Source of the DNA: WRGA01 sp031553395 | Lineage (GTDB): Bacteria > Bacteroidota > Bacteroidia > Bacteroidales > WRGA01 | Direction: 5' to 3' | Assembly (NCBI GenBank): GCA_031553395.1 | Contig: JAVBLR010000015.1 | Span: 62,001 to 126,000, forward strand | Length of the DNA: 64,000 nt | Shown here: positions 18,576 through 28,206 of the stretch, piece by piece | Layout: each line of letters begins with the position of its first letter | Numbering within the stretch: position 1 is the first letter of the stretch | Position numbers and translations under genes: made by a program | Notes under the pieces: generated by a model | What the model was told of the DNA's origin: nothing | Database searches by the model: none | Seen by the model: the letters and a program-made list of their open reading frames with translations, nothing else

Positions 18576-19151
18576 ATGGGTAAATTTGATTTATACAAAA
18601 TACCATTAAAGAGCTTAGTTACCGCACAGGAATATACATTCCTACTGGATGACAAGTTTTTTAAAGACATTGACGGCGAAGAATTTAAAAAAGGAAATAT
18701 CACAGCTAAAGTTACCGTAAAAAAAATTACTGGTGCTTATGAAATGGTATTTGAGATGGAAGGAACTGTTAAAGTTCCATGTGATCGGTGTTTGGATGAT
18801 GTCGAAATGCCTGTTGATTACAAAGGAAAGTTATTTGTTAAATTAGGAAAAACATATTCTGAAGAAAGTGATGATATTATTGTCATTCCGGAAGATGAAG
18901 GCGAATTGAATATTGCTTGGTTTTTCTATGAATTTGCAGCATTAACACTTCCGATTAAACGCATCCATCCTCCTGGAAAATGCAATAAGACAGTTTCAGG
19001 GAAATTAAAAAAAGTTGCTGTAAGTTCCAATACCAATGATGACGACAATGAAGATATTGAACTTGAAGATGATCTTGATTTTGACATCGAACCCGAAGAA
19101 AAAGAAAGTGACCCGAGATGGGACAAATTAAAAGATATAAATTTTGAATAA
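18576..19151 (+). CDS. YceD/DUF177 family protein
   Basis: 191 residues with the DUF177 signature: an N-terminal half opening FDLYKIPLKSL, then the CxxC pair in VPCDRCLDDV near residue 67. A long acidic stretch (DDDNEDIELEDDLDFD) sits near the C-terminus. DUF177 proteins are almost always next to rpmF and are linked to 23S rRNA accumulation or large-subunit assembly. Here rpmF starts 19 nt downstream. Confidence 0.88.
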   Translation: MGKFDLYKIPLKSLVTAQEYTFLLDDKFFKDIDGEEFKKGNITAKVTVKKITGAYEMVFEMEGTVKVPCDRCLDDVEMPVDYKGKLFVKLGKTYSEESDDIIVIPEDEGELNIAWFFYEFAALTLPIKRIHPPGKCNKTVSGKLKKVAVSSNTNDDDNEDIELEDDLDFDIEPEEKESDPRWDKLKDINFE

Positions 19152-19170
19152 TAATTAAAGTTGCAAAAAA

Positions 19171-19356
19171 ATGGCACATCCTAAGAGAAGACAATCCAAA
19201 ACAAGAACAGCAAAAAGAAGAACTCATGATAAAGCTGTAGCTCCGACAATGGCAGTTTGTCCAAATTGCGGTGCTTGGCATATTTATCACACAGTGTGTG
19301 GTGAATGCGGACAATATCGTGGACAAGTAGCTATAGAAAAAGAAGTAGCATTATAA
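19171..19356 (+). CDS. rpmF: Ribosomal protein bL32
   Basis: 61 residues, full length. The start MAHPKRRQSKTRTAKRRTHD and the four-cysteine zinc ribbon (CPNCGAW, then CGECGQYRG) are diagnostic. It is a structural protein of the 50S subunit. It follows DUF177 and precedes fabH, a widely conserved order. It is of the zinc-binding (Cys-containing) type. Confidence 0.96.
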   Translation: MAHPKRRQSKTRTAKRRTHDKAVAPTMAVCPNCGAWHIYHTVCGECGQYRGQVAIEKEVAL

Positions 19357-19410
19357 TATTGTATTAATTGCTAATTATAAGTTGAATTTTATTCTACTTT
19401 AATAGTTTAA

Positions 19411-19432
19411 GGAAGATGCAATTGCATCTTCC
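19411..19432. repeat. 22-bp perfect palindrome between rpmF and fabH
   Basis: The arms GGAAGATGCAA and its reverse complement meet with no loop. TTATTTTG follows, so it could act as a weak terminator after rpmF or as a dimeric-protein binding site controlling fabH. Confidence 0.55.
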
Positions 19433-19476
19433 GATTATTTTGTAAAGCCTGTTTTGAAAAAATTTGATTATCCGGT

Positions 19477-20487
19477 ATGGAAGAAATAAATGCAGTGATT
19501 ACGTGCGTTGGAGGATATGTTCCTGATTACATAATGACCAATGAGGAAATATCTGAAATGGTTGACACCTCCGATGAATGGATTATGACACGTATCGGCA
19601 TCAAAGAACGGAGAATATTAAAAGGTGAAGGTTTAGGAACTTCCTACATGGGCACTAAAGCCGTAGAAGATTTATTCAAGAAAACAAACGTAAAACCTGA
19701 AGATATCGATCTTGTTATTTGTACCACCACAACTCCTGATTACTTTTTCCCCTCTACAGCTGCTCTTGTAGCAATGAATGTAGGTATGAAAAATGCCTTT
19801 GCTTTCGATATGGAAGCTGCCTGTTCGGGGTTTTTGTATGGATTGGAAACTGCAAATGCATATATCAAAGCAGGACGTTATAAAAAAATTATCTTAATTA
19901 GTGGAGATAAATTATCTTCCGTAACTAATTATTCCGATAGAACAACCTGCCCCATCTTTGGAGATGGAGCTGGAGCTGTATTAATCGAACCTACAATTGA
20001 AAAAGTTGGATTGATGGATAGCCAATTATATACAGATGCAACCGGACTTCCTTATTTGCATATAAAATATGGCGGTTCTGCATATCCAACTACAAATGAA
20101 TCCATAAAACTATGGGGGCATGCAATTTATCAGGAGGGTAAAGCTGTATTCAAATTTGCTGTAACTAATATGTCTGATGCTTCAGAATTAGTTATGAAGC
20201 GCAACGGTTTGTCAAAAGACGATGTTGCTTGGGTTGTTCCTCATCAGGCAAACGTTCGTATTATTGATGCTGTCGCCAACCGAATGGGTCTCGATAGAAA
20301 TAAAGTAATGATAAACATTCATAAATTCGGAAATACCAGCGCAGGAACGATTCCTCTTTGTTTATGGGAATGGGAAGATCGGCTCAAGAAAGGAGATAAT
20401 CTTATTCTTACCGCATTCGGAGGTGGTTTCACTTGGGGTGCAGTATACTTGAAATGGGGATATGACGGAAAAAATGTAACTAAATAA
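19477..20487 (+). CDS. fabH: 3-oxoacyl-ACP synthase III
   Basis: 336 residues. The catalytic cysteine is in EAACSGFLYGL near residue 115, the histidine in VPHQANVRIID near residue 260 and the asparagine in GNTSAGTIPL near residue 290, giving the Cys-His-Asn triad of KAS III. It starts type II fatty acid synthesis by condensing acyl-CoA with malonyl-ACP. Order DUF177-rpmF-fabH is conserved, although plsX is not between them here. Confidence 0.94.
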   Translation: MEEINAVITCVGGYVPDYIMTNEEISEMVDTSDEWIMTRIGIKERRILKGEGLGTSYMGTKAVEDLFKKTNVKPEDIDLVICTTTTPDYFFPSTAALVAMNVGMKNAFAFDMEAACSGFLYGLETANAYIKAGRYKKIILISGDKLSSVTNYSDRTTCPIFGDGAGAVLIEPTIEKVGLMDSQLYTDATGLPYLHIKYGGSAYPTTNESIKLWGHAIYQEGKAVFKFAVTNMSDASELVMKRNGLSKDDVAWVVPHQANVRIIDAVANRMGLDRNKVMINIHKFGNTSAGTIPLCLWEWEDRLKKGDNLILTAFGGGFTWGAVYLKWGYDGKNVTK

Positions 20488-20511
20488 ATTTGCTTTAAAA
20501 AAGTATGATAG

Positions 20512-20556
20512 AGGCCGTTGAAATAACATCAAAATTATTTTAATGGTCTTTTTTGT
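20512..20556 (+). terminator. Terminator after fabH
   Basis: Imperfect stem AGGCCGTTGAAATAA / TTATTTTAATGGTCT followed by a run of T. Outer arms ATGATAGAG (20504-20512) and CTCTATCAT (20573-20581) extend the symmetry. Confidence 0.65.
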
Positions 20557-20622
20557 TTTCTAAAAAGGATTTCTCTATCATCATAATATAATATTCATTA
20601 CAACATATAACTTTCACAAACG

Positions 20623-22143
20623 ATGCACGAAAAAATAGTTATTCTTGACTTTGGTTCTCAAACAACCCAACTAATCGGACGCAGGATAAGGGAACTCAAT
20701 ACGTACAGTGAAATTGTACCTTACAATAAATTTCCGGAAAATGATGATTCTATTAAAGGTGTTATTTTATCCGGAAGTCCATATTCGGTAAATGACAAAG
20801 ATGCTTTTCAGGTTGATTTAAGTAATATCCGGCAAAAATACCCGGTATTAGGAATTTGTTATGGCGCTCAATACCTTGCATATATGTCGGGTGGAAAAGT
20901 ACAACCGGGAAATACCCGTGAATATGGGCGTGCAAATTTATCTACAATTGAAGATAAAAACCCGTTATTAAAAGGAATTCAATCCGGTTCTCAGGTTTGG
21001 ATGTCACATGGGGATACAATTAGTGATGTTCCTGATAATTTTGATATAATTGCATCGACTAAAGAAGTAAAAGTTGCTGCATATCAGATTCAAGGCGAAC
21101 AAACATGGGGAGTGCAATTTCATCCCGAAGTATTCCACACACAAGATGGTTCGCTTTTGTTGGATAATTTCCTGAACATTTGCGGTTGTAAAAAAGATTG
21201 GAGTCCGGCTTCTTTTATCGAAGAAACTGTAAAAGATTTGAAGAATAAATTAGGGAATGACAAGGTAATCCTGGCATTATCGGGAGGCGTCGATTCTTCG
21301 GTTACTGCTGTTTTGTTGAATAGGGCTATCGGTAAAAACCTTACATGTATTTTTGTTGATCACGGATTGCTTCGTAAAAACGAATTCGAGAATGTGTTGA
21401 AAGATTACGAACATCTTGGATTGAATGTTATCGGAGTTGATGCCAAAGCAAAATTTTACAAAGAACTCGAAGGAGTTACAGATCCTGAGAAAAAACGCAA
21501 GATTATCGGCAAAGGTTTTATTGATGTTTTCGACGAAGAAGCCCGCAAGTTGGCAGATGTAAAATGGTTGGGACAAGGAACTATTTATCCGGATATTATC
21601 GAATCTCTGTCAATTACCGGGACTGTTATCAAATCTCACCATAATGTCGGCGGATTACCGGAAAAAATGAACTTGAAATTGGTCGAACCTCTCCGGTTAT
21701 TATTTAAAGATGAAGTTCGCATTGTAGGACGAGAATTGGGCATGATGCCGCATTTAATTAACCGCCATCCGTTTCCCGGCCCGGGATTAGGTGTACGTAT
21801 TTTGGGCGATATTACTCCCGAGAAAGTACGCATTTTACAAGATGCCGATGATATTTTTATCCGCGGATTAAAAGACGAAAGTTTATATGACAAAGTTTGG
21901 CAAGCCGGAGCAATTTTATTGCCTGTTCAATCCGTAGGTGTAATGGGTGATGAACGCACATACGAGAATGCTGTTGCTTTACGTGCAGTTACCTCAACTG
22001 ATGCCATGACAGCCGATTGGGCGCATTTGCCTTATGAATTTATGGGACGTGTCTCCAACGAAATTATTAATAAAGTGCGTGGTGTAAATCGTGTTGTCTA
22101 TGATATAAGTTCAAAACCACCGGCAACAATTGAGTGGGAATAA
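20623..22143 (+). CDS. guaA: GMP synthase (glutamine-hydrolysing)
   Basis: 506 residues. The class I amidotransferase domain has the nucleophile in GICYGAQYLA near residue 80 and the His-Glu pair in FHPEVFH near residue 165. The ATP pyrophosphatase domain starts with LALSGGVDSSV near residue 220, and the dimerisation domain ends with PPATIEWE. It converts XMP to GMP. Single gene followed by its own terminator. Confidence 0.96.
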   Translation: MHEKIVILDFGSQTTQLIGRRIRELNTYSEIVPYNKFPENDDSIKGVILSGSPYSVNDKDAFQVDLSNIRQKYPVLGICYGAQYLAYMSGGKVQPGNTREYGRANLSTIEDKNPLLKGIQSGSQVWMSHGDTISDVPDNFDIIASTKEVKVAAYQIQGEQTWGVQFHPEVFHTQDGSLLLDNFLNICGCKKDWSPASFIEETVKDLKNKLGNDKVILALSGGVDSSVTAVLLNRAIGKNLTCIFVDHGLLRKNEFENVLKDYEHLGLNVIGVDAKAKFYKELEGVTDPEKKRKIIGKGFIDVFDEEARKLADVKWLGQGTIYPDIIESLSITGTVIKSHHNVGGLPEKMNLKLVEPLRLLFKDEVRIVGRELGMMPHLINRHPFPGPGLGVRILGDITPEKVRILQDADDIFIRGLKDESLYDKVWQAGAILLPVQSVGVMGDERTYENAVALRAVTSTDAMTADWAHLPYEFMGRVSNEIINKVRGVNRVVYDISSKPPATIEWE

Positions 22144-22160
22144 AACCAATTAAAAATTAG

Positions 22161-22197
22161 GAGCTAAGAGTTTTGTTAAATTCTTAGCTCTTTTTTT
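22161..22197 (+). terminator. Terminator after guaA
   Basis: Stem GAGCTAAGA / TCTTAGCTC followed by seven T. The upstream AATTAAAAATTAG words are of the same kind as the quasi-palindromic repeats, suggesting one such repeat serves as terminator. Confidence 0.85.
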
Positions 22198-22298
22198 ATT
22201 TTATTCTTTTGAACTTAAATTTTGTACATAAATTTGATATTTGTGATATTTTTTCACTTTATTTGCACAAATAAATTTTATTAACCTTAAATGTAGAT

Positions 22299-23144
22299 AT
22301 GGAAAAAATTTGCATTACACTTATACTCCTTTTCTGCTGCTATATTAGCTCTCAGGCTCAAGACTTTATTGTAAAACATAGGAATGACACCATTAGATGT
22401 AAGATATTAGATGTAAATGATGATTATATCAAATATCAAATCAAAAGTAATGATGTAAAAATAACTGCATCTATCAACCGAAAATATGTTTCTTCTTATT
22501 TTATTGATGATAATTATGAAAGTGAGGTTGTAGATAATGAGTCTAATAAAGAAAAAAAGTCTAGTTTTCGCATAGCTTTTGCTGGTGGATATGGATATAA
22601 GCTTGGTACTGTTTTAGAATCCGGAGATACTAAATCGGATAAGATGTCTAAAGATTTGAAAAGCGGATATGATTTAGATGGTGAAATTCAGTTTTTTTTC
22701 AATGAAAGACATGGTATTGCCTTAAACGTAAGCTCTATGTGTAGTTCTGCTCAAACCAATCATATGTATATTGACGGATATGGAACAGCGTCAACTTACA
22801 AGGAGACACAAAGGGTTACTTTTGTAGGTCCGGCATTTGCATGTCGTTACGATGAAAAAGACTGGCTATTTACAGGTTCGGTCGGATTAGGTGCTTTGTT
22901 TTATAATGTAAAAATGGAACCAGATGAATACTCATTAACAGGTTCTCAAACGTCCTTCGGTATGAACTTGGGAATTGGAGCAGAATATAAGATATCCAAA
23001 CACATCGGGATAGGATTGAAAATTGGATATATATTGGGTAGCGTTAATTCTATCAATATTGAAAGTCAAAAAGTAGACTTTGATGAACCTATGAGTTTAT
23101 CCAGTTTTATGATTGGCGGATATCTAAGTTTTAGAACTCAATAA
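22299..23144 (+). CDS. Secreted outer-membrane beta-barrel-like protein, function unknown
   Basis: 281 residues. A signal peptide (about residues 1-20, ending SSQAQ) leaves Gln as the first mature residue. Residues 22-75 form a small beta-rich segment (VKHRNDTIRCKILDVNDDYI), followed by alternating hydrophobic beta strands with glycine and aromatic ends from about residue 90 to the terminal Phe-rich strand (GGYLSFRTQ), as in outer-membrane barrels. No specific family recognised. The next gene, a lipoprotein, starts 29 nt downstream and is probably co-transcribed. Confidence 0.7.
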   Translation: MEKICITLILLFCCYISSQAQDFIVKHRNDTIRCKILDVNDDYIKYQIKSNDVKITASINRKYVSSYFIDDNYESEVVDNESNKEKKSSFRIAFAGGYGYKLGTVLESGDTKSDKMSKDLKSGYDLDGEIQFFFNERHGIALNVSSMCSSAQTNHMYIDGYGTASTYKETQRVTFVGPAFACRYDEKDWLFTGSVGLGALFYNVKMEPDEYSLTGSQTSFGMNLGIGAEYKISKHIGIGLKIGYILGSVNSINIESQKVDFDEPMSLSSFMIGGYLSFRTQ

Positions 23145-23173
23145 TAAAATTAACCCCAAAACTATACAATTAT

Positions 23174-23866
23174 ATGAAATCAATATTCTTTCTAATTGCA
23201 ATATCACTTGCATTTTTTATGACATCTTGTCAACCTGCTCAAAAAATTGCATACAATGTAGACAATGTAAAAAAATACCATAAATCTTCAGATATAAGTA
23301 TTTCTATACAACAATTTGAAGATATGCGTTCCGAATCAGAAATCGAACAAACCCAACTTCAGGCAAAAGGAATAATTGAAAAAATTAATGGGAAAAACAA
23401 TTGCATTAATGCCGAAAAATTATACAAAATTCCGGTGGGACTACAAATGGCTGATATATTTGCTAAACATCTGGAAAAGAAATCATATTTTTCAAATGTA
23501 TATATAGATCAAAAAGAAAAATCAGACTATTATATCACTGCAAATTTAAAGCATTTTTACGGAGCACAGGAAAACTCAACAATGGCAGCAGTTGGAGCAG
23601 GATTTGGATTAATAGGAGCAATTGCAACTGCCGGATTAAAAACAGAAGGCTCAATTATCATCGAATTATCTGATATTTGCTTATATGATAAAAATGATAA
23701 TCTCATTGCTAAAGTTGGAGATTTCAAAAAAGAATATACAGGAAAATTTCCTGTAAATGCCAATTGTTATTGTATTTATCAGAATATCAATCAAAAACTT
23801 ATGGAGTTCAATGAAGAACTGGGCAAAACATTATATCTTGAGGTAAAAAACAGTAAGAATGAATAA
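23174..23866 (+). CDS. Lipoprotein with glycine-zipper-like segment, function unknown
   Basis: 230 residues. The lipoprotein signal peptide ends in FFMTSCQPA, a clear lipobox with Cys near residue 19. The mature part has a glycine- and alanine-rich stretch near residues 138-155 (AAVGAGFGLIGAIATAG) resembling a glycine zipper. No family recognised. It probably works with the preceding barrel-like protein at the outer membrane (inference from spacing). A terminator follows within 40 nt. Confidence 0.7.
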   Translation: MKSIFFLIAISLAFFMTSCQPAQKIAYNVDNVKKYHKSSDISISIQQFEDMRSESEIEQTQLQAKGIIEKINGKNNCINAEKLYKIPVGLQMADIFAKHLEKKSYFSNVYIDQKEKSDYYITANLKHFYGAQENSTMAAVGAGFGLIGAIATAGLKTEGSIIIELSDICLYDKNDNLIAKVGDFKKEYTGKFPVNANCYCIYQNINQKLMEFNEELGKTLYLEVKNSKNE

Positions 23867-23901
23867 ACTCAAGAAAAAAATAAAATAGTAAGATATAGAA
23901 A

Positions 23902-23946
23902 AGAGAGTTAAGAGTCTTAGATGATTCTTAACTCTCTTTTGTTTTT
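23902..23946 (+). terminator. Terminator made of GAGAGTTAAGA arms
   Basis: Stem GAGAGTTAAGA / TCTTAACTCTC, 12-nt loop, then TTTTGTTTTT. The arms are the same GTTAAGAG word that builds the quasi-palindromic repeats. Confidence 0.85.
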
Positions 23947-24038
23947 GCATTAGATTCTATCACAGCAAAAGCAATTCTTATTTTTGAACTAAACCGTACA
24001 AGAGAGCTCAAAATCAATTAACTTTGCCACCTCTAACA

Positions 24039-24127
24039 AATTAAGAATTAAAAGTTAAAAATAAAGAATATCAACATATTTATTATCTGCATCTTAACTC
24101 TTAACTCTTAACTCTTAACTCTTAATT
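24039..24127. repeat. Quasi-palindrome, words GAATTAAAAGTTAAAA / TCTTAACTCTTAAC
   Basis: Left arm 24039-24069; right arm 24092-24127 contains four tandem CTTAACT words. It ends just before the flippase start codon at 24132. Confidence 0.8.
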
Positions 24128-24131
24128 GCAC

Positions 24132-25637
24132 ATGGCCGGAAACGGGATGAAAAGATTAGCCAAAGACACGGCTATTTATGGAACAAGTAGTATTGTCGGA
24201 AGATTTTTGAATTGGTGGTTGGTGCCTTACTACACCCGTATTCTTTCCGATACAGCCGATTATGGAATTGTCACCAATATTTATGGGATTACCGCTTTAT
24301 TAACCGTTCTTCTCACGTATGGAATGGAAACAGGATTCTTCCGTTTTGCCAATAAAAAAGAAGAAAATCCGATGAGTGTTTATTCCACTTCCATGATTTC
24401 TATCGGATTTACCTCCCTCCTATTTATTGGGTTGGTTTTTATTTTTATCAATCCTATAAGTGCTGCTCTTAATTATTCCGACTACAAAGATTACCTTGAA
24501 ATAATGGCTATTACGGTAGCTATCGATGCCTTTATGTCAATTCCTTTTGCATATTTGAGATATAAAAACAGACCTATACGTTTTGCTTCGATTAAGTTGC
24601 TGTTTGTTTTTATGAATATTATCCTGAATGTATTCTTTCTCAGTATTTGCCCTGCAATATACAAAAGTCATCCTGAATGGATTAGTTGGTTTTATCGTCC
24701 TGACTATGGTGTCGGATATATTTTCGTTGCAAATTTGATTGCTACTTTTACACAATTCCTATTCTTATTGCCCGATATAACTGGATTTAAATATGTATTC
24801 GACAAGGCATTGCTAAACCGGATGCTTAAATATTCATTTCCATTGTTGATATTGGGTATAGCCGGAATTATGAATCAAACCATTGACAAAATTATTTTTC
24901 CGTATTTATTCAATGGAACTTTCGAAGAGGGACAAGAACAATTGGGAATTTACGGCGCTTGTTTTAAAATCGCAGTTGTAATGGTGATGTTTACACAAGC
25001 CTTCAGATTTGCATATGAACCTTTTATTTTTGCAAAAAACAAAGGAGAGGATAATAATAAAAAAGTCTACTCGGAAGCAATGAAATATTTTATCATTTTT
25101 TCGTTGCTTGTTTTTTTAGCCGTGATGTTCTATATCGACATCGTAAAATATTTCGTAGGAAAAGATTATTATGAAGGTATCAAAGTTGTACCGATTGTGA
25201 TGATGGGAATGTTGTTTTTCGGAATTTATTTTAATCTTTCCCTTTGGTATAAACTAACTGACGATACGAAATGGGGTGCTTATTTCTCTGTTATCGGATT
25301 TATTATTATGGTAGGGATAATGGTTATTTTCGTTCCTGTTTACGGTTATATTGCATGTGCGTGGGCTTCTTTCTTTTGTAATTTTGTAATGATGCTGTTA
25401 TCGTATTTCTTGGGACAAAAATATTATCCCATTAATTATAACTTAAAATCAATCGGCATCTATTTCTTGTTATTCGCTGTTTTATACATTGCCGGAATGT
25501 ATGTACCTATTGAAAATGAGGTTATCCGACTGATTTACCGTACTGTATTATTAGGGATTTTTATCGTATATATGGTAAAGAAAGATGTTCCATTAAAGGA
25601 AATACCGTTCATTAATAAGTTAAAAGTTAAGAGTTAA
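24132..25637 (+). CDS. Polysaccharide biosynthesis flippase (MOP superfamily)
   Basis: About 501 residues from the ATG at 24132; an ATG at 24147 (MKRLAKDTAIYG) is equally possible, and a TTG at 24126 lies in the repeat. Twelve to fourteen membrane helices and the opening KDTAIYGTSSIVGRFLNW are typical of Wzx/RfbX-like exporters. It stands alone, away from the glycan operon, between a repeat and priA, so its cargo may be a different lipid-linked glycan. Its final residues (KLKVKS) and stop lie within a repeat arm. Confidence 0.87.
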   Translation: MAGNGMKRLAKDTAIYGTSSIVGRFLNWWLVPYYTRILSDTADYGIVTNIYGITALLTVLLTYGMETGFFRFANKKEENPMSVYSTSMISIGFTSLLFIGLVFIFINPISAALNYSDYKDYLEIMAITVAIDAFMSIPFAYLRYKNRPIRFASIKLLFVFMNIILNVFFLSICPAIYKSHPEWISWFYRPDYGVGYIFVANLIATFTQFLFLLPDITGFKYVFDKALLNRMLKYSFPLLILGIAGIMNQTIDKIIFPYLFNGTFEEGQEQLGIYGACFKIAVVMVMFTQAFRFAYEPFIFAKNKGEDNNKKVYSEAMKYFIIFSLLVFLAVMFYIDIVKYFVGKDYYEGIKVVPIVMMGMLFFGIYFNLSLWYKLTDDTKWGAYFSVIGFIIMVGIMVIFVPVYGYIACAWASFFCNFVMMLLSYFLGQKYYPINYNLKSIGIYFLLFAVLYIAGMYVPIENEVIRLIYRTVLLGIFIVYMVKKDVPLKEIPFINKLKVKS

Positions 25638-25650
25638 GAGTTATAGAATT
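25616..25650. repeat. Word repeat AAGTTAAAAGTTAAGAG (single arm)
   Basis: Three tandem words covering the last codons of the flippase gene and its stop. No complementary arm follows; a copy of the two-hairpin element begins about 40 nt later. Confidence 0.75.
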
Positions 25651-25688
25651 CAAGAGTTTTGCACAAAATCTAATTCGATATACCTAAT

Positions 25689-25748
25689 AAGTCCGGTAGG
25701 ACTTTAACATGGATAACCTCTTGCAAGCCGCAGGCGCAGCTCGGGGTA
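25689..25748 (+). repeat. Two-hairpin repeat element, copy 1
   Basis: Begins with the palindrome AAGTCCGGTAGGACTT, then ATAACCTCTTGCAAGC, and ends in GCAGCTCGGGGTA, so CCTC/CCCC- and GGGG-containing arms can pair. About 60 bp; six further copies lie between 41.4 and 46.8 kb. Confidence 0.85.
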
Positions 25749-25755
25749 AACAGAA

Positions 25756-28176
25756 CTACATCGGGTCTACGTCATAATAAATAATAACCGACTTAAAGTC
25801 ATCATTTTGTAATACCTTTATTTTGGTGTTATTGAGTATTTCTTTTACCTTTTCCATCGAAGCTTCTGTTTCTATTTTCAGAATAATTTTTTGAATGAAA
25901 AAAGTCTGAATGCGTGCAATAACAGGTTTATCCGGCCCTAAAACTCGCTTCCCCAATAATTGGCGTAATTGTGTTGCAAATTCATTTGCAGCTTTTATAG
26001 CAATGTGTTGTTCCCGATGTTTGATTATCACATTAATTAACCGCGTAAAGGGAGGATAACGAAATGTCTTTCTTTCGGCAAGTTGGTCATGAAACATGCC
26101 TTCGTAGTCATTTTCTTTTACTTGCCGGATTATGGAATGAGTTGGATTTCCTGTTTGTAAAATAACTAATCCCCGCTTGTTTTTTCGTCCGGCTCGCCCG
26201 CTTACTTGCGCCATCAATTGAAAAGCCCGTTCATGAGAACGAAAATCGGGATAATTAATCATTGTATCAGCATTTAATATTCCGACTATACTTACATTAT
26301 CGAAGTCCAACCCTTTGGAAACCATTTGTGTACCAATAAGAATATCTGTTTTCTTATTCTCCAAATTGGCTATTATTTTTTCGTATGATGTGCGGGTTCG
26401 TACTGTATCGAAATCCATCCGTGCAACATTAGCCTGCGGAAAAATTTGCCGTATTTCTTCTTCAATTTTCTCTGTTCCGAATCCGAGTGTTTTCAAAGAA
26501 TCATTTCCACATGCCGGACATACTTCAGGTACATGAATGGAGTATCCACAATAATGGCAAACAAGCTGATTAAAACCTTTATGATAAGTAAGGCTTACAT
26601 CGCAATTCTTACATTTCGGAATCCAAGCACATAGTTTACATTCAATCATGGGTGCAAACCCACGTCGATTCTGAAAAAGAATAACCTGTTCATTCTTTTC
26701 TAATGCTTCGGAAACTTTTTGCAATAAAAACGGAGAAAAATGAGAATGCATTTGTTTGCGCTTATACAATATTTTCGTATCAACAATTTCAATTTCAGGC
26801 AATTCTATATCCTCAAAGCGTTTATCCATTTTTACCAATCCATACTTTCCCGTTTTGGCATGATAATAACTTTCGATAGAAGGAGTTGCTGTTCCCAACA
26901 AAGTTTTGGCTTTATGCATAGAAGCTAGAAGCATTGCCGTATTCCGGGCATGGTAGCGAGGTGCAGGATCTTGTTGCTTGTACGTAGTTTCATGTTCCTC
27001 ATCTACAATAATTAATCCCAAATTTTTGAAAGGAAGAAAAACGGAAGAACGAACACCCAACACAACTTCACATCCTTTATCTTCCAACAGTTTATTCCAA
27101 ACTTCAACCCGTTCATTATCCGAAAATTTAGAATGATAGACACATAGTTTGTTCCCAAATACTTTAGTCATCCGGTCGGTAATTTGCGTTGTTAAAGCAA
27201 TTTCGGGCAATAAATACAAAACCTGTTTTCCTTTTTTCAATATCTCCTCAATCAAATGGATATACACTTCGGTTTTTCCACTCGATGTTACACCGTGCAG
27301 AAGGGTTATATCCTTATTTTCAAAGGATTGAATAATATCGTTATACGCGTTTTGTTGTATTTCGTTTAGCTGATTGATTTGTGTGATATTATTGGAATAA
27401 TCCCGCAACCGGCTGATTTCTTTCCGGTAAATTTCTAATATTCCTTTCTCAACCAATCCTGTTACGACAGCATCAGAGGCATTCGACTTTTTCAACAACT
27501 CTTTTTTAGAAATTTCAATTGCATTTTTTGATAAGAATTTGGATAAATCCAGAAATGTCATCAATACTTTCAATTGTTTCGGAGCACGGGATAATTCATC
27601 GAAAAGAGTTTGTAATTCTACTTCATTCGAATAGTTATCAGATAATTTGATATAAGCCTCCGTTTTAATCTTATAATTTTGTCTTACCTCCTCGCTTACC
27701 AATAAAGCTTCTTTTTCCAATAAACTTTTTATAGTCGGTAATATATTTTTTACTCCGGATGATTTTTCAAGTTCGGATAATGTCATTTTATCCTTTACAT
27801 TGAATTCATCCAGAATTTTTTGCTCTTTATCGGATAAATCACTTCCGGCTTGATATGCTAAATTGTAAATAACCGTTGTTTCGCTTTCCAGTTTCAATCC
27901 GCTTGGTAAAGCCGCTTTATACACTTCTCCCAATGTACATTGATAATAGGTTGCAATCCATTTCCATAAATCCAATTGCTTTTGTGTAACAATCGGAGAA
28001 GTGTCTAATACCGAAAAAATTTCTTTGGTTTCGTATTCTTTTGGAGCTTCATTATGAATTCGGACAACAATAGCCGTATAAAACTTTTTCTTCCCGAAAG
28101 ATACAATTACCCGGCAACCGATTTGAACTTGCCCGGCCATATCCTCCGGAAAACGATATGTGTAATAATTTGCCAA
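25756..28176 (-). CDS. priA: Primosomal replication-restart helicase PriA
   Basis: 806 residues from a TTG at 28176, but the reading frame continues upstream and encodes YLDVILPLPL, the conserved start of PriA, so the true start is probably a non-standard codon such as ATA at 28204-28206. Walker A is TLLHGVTSSGKTEVY near residue 290, Walker B is IIVDEEHE, and the zinc-binding cysteines lie near residues 525-575 (CKLCAWIPKCKNCD, CHYCGY, CPACGN). It reloads the replisome at stalled forks. The first possible standard start would lose the beginning of the DNA-binding domain. Confidence 0.93.
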   Translation of the reverse strand: MANYYTYRFPEDMAGQVQIGCRVIVSFGKKKFYTAIVVRIHNEAPKEYETKEIFSVLDTSPIVTQKQLDLWKWIATYYQCTLGEVYKAALPSGLKLESETTVIYNLAYQAGSDLSDKEQKILDEFNVKDKMTLSELEKSSGVKNILPTIKSLLEKEALLVSEEVRQNYKIKTEAYIKLSDNYSNEVELQTLFDELSRAPKQLKVLMTFLDLSKFLSKNAIEISKKELLKKSNASDAVVTGLVEKGILEIYRKEISRLRDYSNNITQINQLNEIQQNAYNDIIQSFENKDITLLHGVTSSGKTEVYIHLIEEILKKGKQVLYLLPEIALTTQITDRMTKVFGNKLCVYHSKFSDNERVEVWNKLLEDKGCEVVLGVRSSVFLPFKNLGLIIVDEEHETTYKQQDPAPRYHARNTAMLLASMHKAKTLLGTATPSIESYYHAKTGKYGLVKMDKRFEDIELPEIEIVDTKILYKRKQMHSHFSPFLLQKVSEALEKNEQVILFQNRRGFAPMIECKLCAWIPKCKNCDVSLTYHKGFNQLVCHYCGYSIHVPEVCPACGNDSLKTLGFGTEKIEEEIRQIFPQANVARMDFDTVRTRTSYEKIIANLENKKTDILIGTQMVSKGLDFDNVSIVGILNADTMINYPDFRSHERAFQLMAQVSGRAGRKNKRGLVILQTGNPTHSIIRQVKENDYEGMFHDQLAERKTFRYPPFTRLINVIIKHREQHIAIKAANEFATQLRQLLGKRVLGPDKPVIARIQTFFIQKIILKIETEASMEKVKEILNNTKIKVLQNDDFKSVIIYYDVDPM

Positions 28177-28206
28177 AGGTAAAGGCAGTATTACGTCGAG
28201 ATATAT

